From: Desulfonema limicola | GTDB lineage: Bacteria > Desulfobacterota > Desulfobacteria > Desulfobacterales > DYRC01 | DNA: 30,286 nucleotides | Reading direction: 5' to 3' | Assembly: GCA_020718925.1 (NCBI GenBank) | Contig: DYRC01000011.1 | Coordinates: 1-30,286 of the forward strand | Position numbers and translations under genes: made by a program | The notes under the pieces: model-generated | Seen by the model: the letters and a program-made list of their open reading frames with translations, nothing else | The model's database searches: none | Told to the model about the DNA's origin: nothing | Part shown: positions 26,001 through 30,286 of the stretch, piece after piece | Numbering within the stretch: position 1 is the stretch's first letter | Layout: every line of letters starts with the position of its first letter

Positions 26001-26292
26001 TATTGAGTCCGGTCTGCCCGCCTAAAGTCGGCAGCAGCGCGTCAGGACGCTCTTTTTCGATAATCATTGCCACCGCTTCGGGAATCACCGGCTCAATATA
26101 CGTGCGATGAGCGGTTTCAGGATCCGTCATGATGGTGGCAGGGTTGCTGTTAATGAGTACGACTTCATAGCCTTCTTCTTTCAAGGCTTTGCACGCTTGC
26201 GTACCGGAATAGTCAAATTCACAGGCTTGACTGATAATAATCGGTCCAGCCCCGATAATCAGAATTTTCCTGATGTCAGTTCGTTTTGGCAT
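22951..26292 (-). CDS. carB: Carbamoyl-phosphate synthase large subunit
   Basis: 1,113 residues from MPKRTDIRKILIIGAGPI; the family is usually about 1,070. It makes carbamoyl phosphate from glutamine-derived ammonia, bicarbonate and 2 ATP for pyrimidines and arginine. Both ATP-grasp halves are present (FTLGGTGGGVAYN and VLGGRAMKIVYD; MNPRVSRSSALASKATG and VNPRASRTIPFVSKATG), followed by the MGS-like allosteric domain. Two additions explain the extra length: repeat H in the oligomerisation region (about 483-505) and a C-terminal tail (NTDSLSKHPSPAPSPKRRGEY) encoded by repeat G. I chose the ATG at 26292, preceded by AGGA; the upstream extension to 26313 lies in vapC. vapC ends 14 bases before it, so carB is probably transcribed with the toxin-antitoxin genes. 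carA is not in the window. Confidence 0.95.
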   Translation of the reverse strand: MPKRTDIRKILIIGAGPIIISQACEFDYSGTQACKALKEEGYEVVLINSNPATIMTDPETAHRTYIEPVIPEAVAMIIEKERPDALLPTLGGQTGLNTAVRVAEMGVLEKFGVEMIGASVHAIKKAEDRDLFRQAMTKIGLKIPESGIATDMDMVWKIVADIGYPIIVRPSFTLGGTGGGVAYNPEDLELMAKAGLDASLIHQIMLEQSVLGWKEYELEVMRDKNDNVVIICSIENLDPMGVHTGDSITVAPAQTLSDKEYQMMRDASIAIMREIGVDTGGSNVQFAINPKNGDMIIVEMNPRVSRSSALASKATGYPIAKIAAKLAVGYTLDEIPNDITGETMASFEPTLDYCVVKIPRWTFEKFPETKDYLTTAMKSVGETMSIGRTFKEALQKGLRSLEIGRHGFGADGKDFTHLDGKIPTISEIEQKLATANSQRIFYLRHALKAKISIDTIYELTGIDPWFLYQFEQILDMESQLTQSPLERGRGVDCACDTPLTPLERGMPDPELLRRAKSFGFSDIQIAHLVGSTAEDIEKHRKSLGIRPVYKLVDTCAAEFVAATPYYYSTYEEENEARVSDRKKVMILGGGPNRIGQGIEFDYCCVHASFALREEGVESIMVNSNPETVSTDYDTSDKLYFEPLTREDVLHIVETEKPMGVIVQFGGQTPLNLAVPLHKAGVPILGTQPESIDRAEDRELFQVMLKKLGLKQPENGTAINVEEAVKVAETIGYPVIVRPSYVLGGRAMKIVYDQKDLENFTKLAILASPGHPVLIDRFLEDAMEVDTDAISDGQTTIIGGIMEHIEEAGIHSGDSACVLPPHSISPSMIEQITNATKAMSAELKVIGLMNVQYAIKDDQLYVLEVNPRASRTIPFVSKATGVPLAKLATKVMLGKTLAELGLTKEIIPPHISVKEAVMPFDRFPDVDTLLGPEMKSTGEVMGIDTDFGLAYAKAQLGAGQKLPTSGAVFISVQNRDKAAMLPVAVQFQNMGFRIIATDGTSAFLKANGIANRRINKVSIGRPHVVDAIKNKEIQLVINTGPGFETLQDGYMIRRAAIKFGIPYTTTISGAIAISQGIASLKEKTLSVKSVQEYNTDSLSKHPSPAPSPKRRGEY
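24779..24845 (-). repeat. Palindromic repeat element H, inserted in frame in carB
   Basis: Two copies of the 16-bp palindrome CCCCTCTCAAGAGGGG (24779-24794 and 24830-24845) in a larger inverted repeat: TTAGGGGTGTG inside the left copy and CACACCCCTGC inside the right, around a 14-base centre. The whole 67-bp unit could form a cruciform. On the carB strand it reads in frame as SPLERGRGVDCACDTPLTPL and a few more residues. The right half equals element E. Confidence 0.88.
26258..26292 (-). repeat. carB 5'-end direct repeat, copy 1 (functional carB start)
   Basis: First 35 bases of carB, encoding MPKRTDIRKIL and part of the next codon. Two further copies in the same orientation lie at 26956-26990 (two mismatches) and 29676-29710 (one mismatch). 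Upstream of the ATG this copy is followed by vapC sequence, unlike copies 2 and 3, which share ATTTTCAA there. Confidence 0.85.
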
Positions 26293-26306
26293 GATATTTA
26301 TCCTGA

Positions 26307-26702
26307 TCACCAAATCGTGGTGATAGCTTTCGCTTTTCTCAAATTTTTGTCAGCGGTAAGCAAAGGAGTATTTTTAACAAGAGATGTGGCAGCAATAATT
26401 CTGTCAGCCGGATCGTTACCTACATTCGAATCAAATTGTATCGAAACTTCAGCTATTTCAGGCGTAATCCCTTGAAGAATATAATTATTTGCTTCAAAAA
26501 GCAGTCTGATGAATTCCTTATAGCTGCTATTCACTTGAATTCTTTGTTTTTTCATCAGCATAGCAATTTCCCATAAAGAAATTTCACAAAATATGATGCC
26601 GTTTCTCTGATTGGCTCTGAAAATAGCATCTTTTGCTTTTTCAGAAAGTTTTTCAGGTTTCAACGCATTCCAAATGATAATATGGGTGTCTGCAACAATC
26701 AT
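26307..26702 (-). CDS. vapC: VapC-type PIN-domain toxin
   Basis: 131 residues from MIVADTHIIIW. A PIN nuclease with the expected acidic residues: Asp5 (VADTH), Glu45 (SLWEIAML), the Asp in DPADRIIAATSL, and the Asp in LLTADKNLR. VapC toxins cleave tRNA or rRNA. The ATG at 26702 overlaps the antitoxin stop as ATGA, so I prefer it to the ATGs 9-15 bases upstream. Its stop lies 14 bases before the carB start, and the carB ribosome site is in that gap. Confidence 0.88.
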   Translation of the reverse strand: MIVADTHIIIWNALKPEKLSEKAKDAIFRANQRNGIIFCEISLWEIAMLMKKQRIQVNSSYKEFIRLLFEANNYILQGITPEIAEVSIQFDSNVGNDPADRIIAATSLVKNTPLLTADKNLRKAKAITTIW

Positions 26703-26929
26703 TTCATACATTCCCATTCTTCCTCAATCGGAGAAAGCACATCCCCTACAAAAGCTGTCTTGCGAAGTTCCTCAAGTTTTTTTCTCGCTTTTTCCGCCTT
26801 GTTATCCGGCGGAATCAGCTTTGCCACTTCACGACCTCGCAGAGTGATATTGATAATTCTGCCTGATTCGATTCTTCTCAGAATTTCTGTCAGATTCGAT
26901 CTCAATTCGCTCGCACATACACTTTCCAT
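26699..26929 (-). CDS. vapB: Phd/YefM-type antitoxin partner of VapC
   Basis: 76 residues. MESVCASELRSNLTEILRRI followed by INITLRGREVAKLIPP is the Phd/YefM DNA-binding fold: conserved Arg/Asn in the first helix, and the GREVAxL strand. The C-terminal half is charged and helical, as expected for the toxin-neutralising part. AAGGAG lies seven bases before the ATG. Its stop overlaps the toxin start. A TATAAT (complement of 26945-26950) lies just upstream, at the edge of the carB 5' fragment, but a -35 box at proper spacing is not clear. It probably autoregulates the pair and, through readthrough, carB. Confidence 0.85.
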   Translation of the reverse strand: MESVCASELRSNLTEILRRIESGRIINITLRGREVAKLIPPDNKAEKARKKLEELRKTAFVGDVLSPIEEEWECMK

Positions 26930-26955
26930 AAATAACTCCTTGATATTATATGAAC

Positions 26956-26990
26956 ATCAGAATTTTCCTGATGTCAGTTCGTTTCGGCGT
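26956..26990 (-). pseudogene. carB 5'-end fragment, copy 2
   Basis: 33 of 35 bases match the start of carB. The ATG is changed to ACG, and the frame reads PKRTDIRKILM and then stops at TAA shortly after. It lies between the ASCH gene and the vapB start, in the same orientation as carB. The bases beyond its start (ATTTTCAA) match those beyond copy 3 but not those beyond the intact carB start. Confidence 0.8.
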
Positions 26991-27005
26991 ATTTTCAAAA
27001 TCACA

Positions 27006-27500
27006 TTATTGTTGCAAAAGTTTCAGTTGTTTAACTTGTTTCCCCAACGGTTTCAGAGTAAACAGATTCATAAATTCAGCAGGTTGTATAGAAATCAGAT
27101 CATCGGCAGTTGCATAACGGAAGTTCTGAGGCGCCTGAAAATCCGTCATCTGTTCTCTTAACTCCCGAAGCTCTATCGGAGATGAAAGTTCCCATACATT
27201 ATTGAAAAAAATAGCGCTGCCGACAGATAGCCCCTGATAATACTGATTAAATTCCTTACGGCTGACTCCGGCTTTGCCTTTTACAGCTTTCCAAAGTTCT
27301 GACAAAGGTTTTTCAACAACTTTATCTACTTGGAAAGCTCCGCAAAGAGATTTTACCGGCGAGGAAACATATATCAGAACCAAATCGCCTTTTTTGATAT
27401 ATTTCGGACAAATCCGCCTCAGTTCGACTCTTTTTCTGCCTTCAAATATCTTATTCGCATATTGCGGACGAATAGACAGTAAGATTGCGTTATTCAGCAT
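27006..27500 (-). CDS. ASCH-domain protein (COG4933-like)
   Basis: 164 residues. The N-terminus LLSIRPQYANKIFEGRKRVELRR (residues 7-29) followed by KKGDLVLIYVSSPVKSLCGAF is characteristic of ASCH-type domains, a PUA-like fold expected to bind RNA or modified nucleotides. The C-terminus is basic and Gln/Leu-rich (GKQVKQLKLLQQ). Its ATG overlaps the GNAT-PIN stop by seven bases, so the two are surely cotranslated. GAGG lies about six bases before the start. In context it could act as the partner, substrate reader or antidote of the PIN nuclease; this is inference. Confidence 0.8.
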   Translation of the reverse strand: MLNNAILLSIRPQYANKIFEGRKRVELRRICPKYIKKGDLVLIYVSSPVKSLCGAFQVDKVVEKPLSELWKAVKGKAGVSRKEFNQYYQGLSVGSAIFFNNVWELSSPIELRELREQMTDFQAPQNFRYATADDLISIQPAEFMNLFTLKPLGKQVKQLKLLQQ

Positions 27501-29599
27501 AAGACACCTCTGTTATCGTATCCCATTCCTATCCTGTAAATGTGAAAACAATGTTGAATCGGCATGGACATAGGAGACTGTGGCGGAGAAAACTTCTTTT
27601 TGTCTTCCTCAAGCCAGATTTTTTTAAGAAATCCTAAAGAAATCGGATTTTTGAAAAGTTCTGTATGACTAAACCGAAATGCCATAATTTTTTTATTAAT
27701 GTCTTTATCTGCTGTTTCAAAGACATCTTTCCATTTATAAACACCAAGTCTTTGAAACCTTGAAAACAATTTTTTTGGCGTATCAATAATAACTTCATTG
27801 ACATAAGAACAAGCCCTTATAGATTGATCTCCCTGATAATTTTTGCTTTTACTGATATACCATAATATTCGGGCTGGTGCAGAAAGTATTTTAGGATAGC
27901 TTGCACGATAATACACATTTTCCGTATTCAGCATCAACGCAGGTTCGGCTCCGAATAAAGATTGCCCCGCTATTTCCGTATCAAAAAGCTCCATTGCCCA
28001 TCTGTCTTTGATGGGAATCATAAAAACAGGGATATTGATGTCGGTAATTTTTGCAGGAAATAAAGAACGCTCTATTTTAATCAGCAATTCAATATTATTA
28101 TCTGAAACAGATTTTTCAATTAATTCAGATATATTATCAAAATATTGCGGTAATAAACTTTTGTAGGATTTAAGTTCTGAAATAAGCTCTTTGCTTGTTG
28201 CAACAATCGGAAGATTTACTTTTACCCAAATATCATTAATATAAACGAAACCATTTTCTATGAGCGCATCAATGATTTCTTCTGATAAATAATTATCCGT
28301 AACTTTGGTCAGTATGCGCCCTTCCTCTGATGATGCCATAACAGCTTGAAAAACAATATGCCTTGCCAAAACTGCCGAAAGCGAACCTTGCGGAATCCGA
28401 AGAACAGGAATTTCCATTTCTTTTGCTTCAGAGCGATTATATATTCTTAAAGCTAAAGAACGATCTCTGTCCTGTATAATATCTGCTTGAAAGCTTCGGG
28501 GATCAGACAGACAGAGACTTATTTTTTTGTTAAATACTGATTTTTTTTCTTTTTGGTGAAAGCGAAAAGCGTCTGAAAAAGCAATTTCTTTAAGAGTAAT
28601 ACGTTTAATATTGATATGAGAACCAGCTAACAAGGCGGGTTGATATTTCACATCTCTGAGAAGAGAATCCTGTTGAATAATCAAATCGGAAGGACGAATA
28701 ATCTGAACCTTGAATTTCTCATAGATGTCTTCAGATTTTTTAAGCAGCCCTTCATCCTGCGTAATAAAAAACTGCACATCGGCAGCAATTGTCCGAGCCA
28801 AATGGCGCAAATCAGATTTATCATTTTCGCTCATTTTTGGGGAGAAAAATGATTGCAAATCCTTACAAACTTCTGAAAACTTATCATCAGATGAAGGTTG
28901 AAAACTCATAAATTTATCTGCAAATATACGATTTTGCTTTCGTTCATGCTCATTTTTATTTCGCTCTATTTCGTTATAAATCTCGACTGTGAGACATAAT
29001 TCGATATTTTCTTGCAGCCAGTCAGCTAATAACGCCTGAGCTTCTTCATTTTTATCTGACGGAGTTTCCTGAAGTTGATAAAAAATATTTGCATCAATTG
29101 CAACTTTAAGCTTTGACTGAGTTCTTTGTTCATCAGCATCACTGAAAAGAGTAGGATAACCGTAATTATACCACCATACTGTTTTTATGCTTCCATCTTT
29201 ACTTTTTCCGGGTATTTCATGTCTTGCAAAAAAGCCCAGCCTTGGCCATAGTCTATCTTCTTTATAGTCAATTCGACAATGAACTCTGATTCCTTTAAAG
29301 TGTTTCTGCGTCAGTTTTTTTAATTCTTCAAATAATGCTTCTGCAATTCCCTTCCTTCTCAGAGATTTTTCAACACATAAATGACTTATATAATAGAAAG
29401 AATCTTTCTTATTTATTCCATACAATAAATATCCGCAAAGATTATCTTTTTCATCTAAAGCACAAAGTATTAATCTTTGAGCGGCAAGAGCTTTAAAAGC
29501 TTCTCGTGGAAGCAGACCTAGTGTGTTTTTATTAGCGTCTCCTAAATTGATGACTTTTTCCAAATAAGGAGATTTTTCATCAATAACAACTATTTTCAT
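27494..29599 (-). CDS. GNAT acetyltransferase-PIN nuclease fusion with large uncharacterised C-terminal region
   Basis: 701 residues from the ATG at 29599 (GAGGTG lies six to eight bases upstream; the GTG at 29608 is part of that site). Residues 1-150 are a GNAT domain: acetyl-CoA loop motif LRRKGIAEAL at 80-89, preceded by YYISHLCVEKS. Residues about 163-300 form a PIN nuclease: Asp169 (VAIDANIFYQL), Glu206/Glu210 (TVEIYNEIE), Asp263 (KSDLRHLA) and Asp282 (FFITQDEGLL). Residues 300-701 show no motif I can name; they contain two SHIN/ITLKEI-like beta segments and a C-terminal basic/aromatic part. AT-rich compared with neighbours, suggesting transfer. Overlaps the ASCH gene by seven bases. Probably a toxin-like or defence effector. 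Confidence 0.82.
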   Translation of the reverse strand: MKIVVIDEKSPYLEKVINLGDANKNTLGLLPREAFKALAAQRLILCALDEKDNLCGYLLYGINKKDSFYYISHLCVEKSLRRKGIAEALFEELKKLTQKHFKGIRVHCRIDYKEDRLWPRLGFFARHEIPGKSKDGSIKTVWWYNYGYPTLFSDADEQRTQSKLKVAIDANIFYQLQETPSDKNEEAQALLADWLQENIELCLTVEIYNEIERNKNEHERKQNRIFADKFMSFQPSSDDKFSEVCKDLQSFFSPKMSENDKSDLRHLARTIAADVQFFITQDEGLLKKSEDIYEKFKVQIIRPSDLIIQQDSLLRDVKYQPALLAGSHINIKRITLKEIAFSDAFRFHQKEKKSVFNKKISLCLSDPRSFQADIIQDRDRSLALRIYNRSEAKEMEIPVLRIPQGSLSAVLARHIVFQAVMASSEEGRILTKVTDNYLSEEIIDALIENGFVYINDIWVKVNLPIVATSKELISELKSYKSLLPQYFDNISELIEKSVSDNNIELLIKIERSLFPAKITDINIPVFMIPIKDRWAMELFDTEIAGQSLFGAEPALMLNTENVYYRASYPKILSAPARILWYISKSKNYQGDQSIRACSYVNEVIIDTPKKLFSRFQRLGVYKWKDVFETADKDINKKIMAFRFSHTELFKNPISLGFLKKIWLEEDKKKFSPPQSPMSMPIQHCFHIYRIGMGYDNRGVLC

Positions 29600-29675
29600 G
29601 TTTTTCACCTCAAAAGATATTTGATTAAGATATTATCATAAACCCCGCCAATTTCCAAGTTGTATCATGGCGATC

Positions 29676-29710
29676 ATCAGAATTTTCTTGATGTCAGTTC
29701 GTTTTGGCAT
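29676..29710 (-). pseudogene. carB 5'-end fragment, copy 3
   Basis: 34 of 35 bases match the start of carB and the ATG is intact. The frame reads MPKRTDIKKILMIAMIQLGN and stops a few codons later, so it could still be translated as a 24-codon leader peptide. It lies upstream of the GNAT-PIN start in the same orientation. It may represent the original carB 5' end, with its native leader beyond 29710. Confidence 0.8.
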
Positions 29711-29749
29711 ATTTTCAATTTCGATATTATTTTCAAATTGTCAGACTCA

Positions 29750-29770
29750 GATTTGGAATATATTCAAATC
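29750..29770. promoter_or_regulatory. Inverted repeat, possible operator of the right-hand toxin-antitoxin pair
   Basis: GATTTG at 29750-29755 and CAAATC at 29765-29770 around a 9-base AT-rich centre, about 70 bases before the antitoxin start. Type II antitoxins usually bind such palindromes next to their promoter. It could equally serve leftward transcription into the GNAT-PIN operon. Confidence 0.3.
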
Positions 29771-29841
29771 AGGCTTTTTATTCAAGACATATTCTGATAT
29801 ACAAGGCTGTATGAAAAGATAATCAGAAAAAGGAGGCAGCT

Positions 29842-30081
29842 ATGGGAACACTCGTTATCAGAATCCCCGAAGACATCAATGCGGAATGTGAGGTTTTCGA
29901 TTCAAAAATCGTCAAGAATCTGCTTAAAATGCTGAAATTGAAATCAGAAATTCCTAAGCCTGCTAAAAAAGATACGCTTGCAGGCATGTTTGCAGATGAC
30001 GCAGAACTGATGGATCAGGTCGTGGAATGGGCAATGCAGGCGCGTGAATGTGATCCTCTGAGGTATGGCGAAAATGGATAA
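29842..30081 (+). CDS. Probable antitoxin of a second VapBC-type pair
   Basis: 79 residues. The N-terminus MGTLVIRIPEDI is a ribbon-like strand of the kind found in VapB-type antitoxins, followed by charged helices (KIVKNLLKMLK, DDAELMDQVVEWAMQARE). A perfect AAAGGAGG lies before the ATG. It overlaps the following PIN gene by eight bases. No antitoxin family can be named with confidence; the call rests on size, strand pattern and pairing. Confidence 0.7.
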   Translation: MGTLVIRIPEDINAECEVFDSKIVKNLLKMLKLKSEIPKPAKKDTLAGMFADDAELMDQVVEWAMQARECDPLRYGENG

Positions 30082-30286
30082 AGTTCTTTTGGATACGGAT
30101 ATTTTTTCGGAAATTCTCAAATGGAAAAATCTGAATATTGCGAAAAGAGCAAAAGAATATCATGCGGTATTGGGTCGCTATACCGTTTCAATGCTGAGTG
30201 TTATGGAAATCGTCAAAGGTCTCCATAAAGTTTATCGTGAAACGCAGATTCGGCAGTTTTTAACAGAAATATCAAAGGCTGAGGTA
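30074..30286 (+). CDS. VapC-type PIN-domain toxin, N-terminal part (runs off right edge)
   Basis: 71 residues visible, starting MDKVLLDTDIFSEILK. The first PIN acid is Asp7 (LLDTD) and the second is the Glu in SVMEIVKGL. The later acidic residues lie beyond the edge. GAGG lies about ten bases before the ATG at 30074. An in-frame ATG at 30065 is too close to that site. The overlap with the antitoxin gene is typical of VapBC operons. The LDTDIFSEI start differs from the other VapC in this window, so they are not recent duplicates. Confidence 0.82.
   Translation, partial: MDKVLLDTDIFSEILKWKNLNIAKRAKEYHAVLGRYTVSMLSVMEIVKGLHKVYRETQIRQFLTEISKAEV

Noticed and set aside
26293..26313. Upstream start (MVIRINI) for CarB
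   Set aside because: It would overlap the vapC stop and has no ribosome site, whereas AGGA lies eight bases before the ATG at 26292 and MPKRTDI is the family's usual start.
29963..30163. Minus-strand 66-codon frame at the right edge
   Set aside because: Antisense to the antitoxin/VapC pair, which has a perfect ribosome site and PIN motif.

Overview
The window looks like a chromosomal segment of a moderate-GC, anaerobic Desulfobacterota-type bacterium, possibly a relative of large filamentous or multicellular sulfate reducers such as Desulfonema or Magnetoglobus. This placement is an inference from gene content: a giant DUF4347/cadherin-like surface protein, a phaR-phasin-phaC cluster, a YedF selenium-type protein, Fe-S electron-transfer proteins, and GC-rich palindromic repeats scattered between and inside genes. 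No 16S gene or other phylogenetic marker is present to confirm it.

Layout. 1-6302 (-): the N-terminal 2,100 residues of a giant repetitive surface protein that runs off the left edge. 6406-8466 (-): directly upstream of it, a TolC-like lipoprotein fused to a rubredoxin-like zinc/iron knuckle and a SPOR domain, probably its outer-membrane export partner. 8569-11346: a polyhydroxyalkanoate granule locus, with phaR divergent from phasin-phaC-phasin. 11518-15028 (-): serA, a DUF1844 protein and an HtrA-type periplasmic protease. 15247-17311 (+): RNase G and YedF. 17312-18370 (-): a winged-helix/ferredoxin fusion. 18609-22106 (-): a GlxA-type AraC regulator, an orphan ABC substrate-binding protein and a chemoreceptor, likely one sensory operon. 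22245-22873 (+): an unknown small protein overlapping a hotdog thioesterase. 22951-26292 (-): carB. 26307-30286: a defence or toxin-antitoxin island with a VapBC pair, an ASCH protein overlapping a GNAT-PIN fusion, and a second VapBC pair cut by the right edge.

Two structural stories stand out. First, the first 35 bp of carB are present three times: at the true carB start, upstream of vapBC, and upstream of the GNAT-PIN/ASCH operon. The island appears to have been built by successive insertions exactly at the carB 5' end, leaving the housekeeping gene 14 bp behind a toxin gene. Second, a family of palindromic elements of roughly 70-125 bp sits mostly between genes, abutting stop codons. It also interrupts coding sequence in frame in the giant adhesin and in carB, and forms the carB C-terminus. 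The most promising undescribed system is the GNAT-PIN plus ASCH operon. The TolC-rubredoxin-SPOR fusion is the most unusual single protein.

No tRNA, rRNA, CRISPR array, transposase or integrase was seen. No gene-free stretch exceeds 300 bases.
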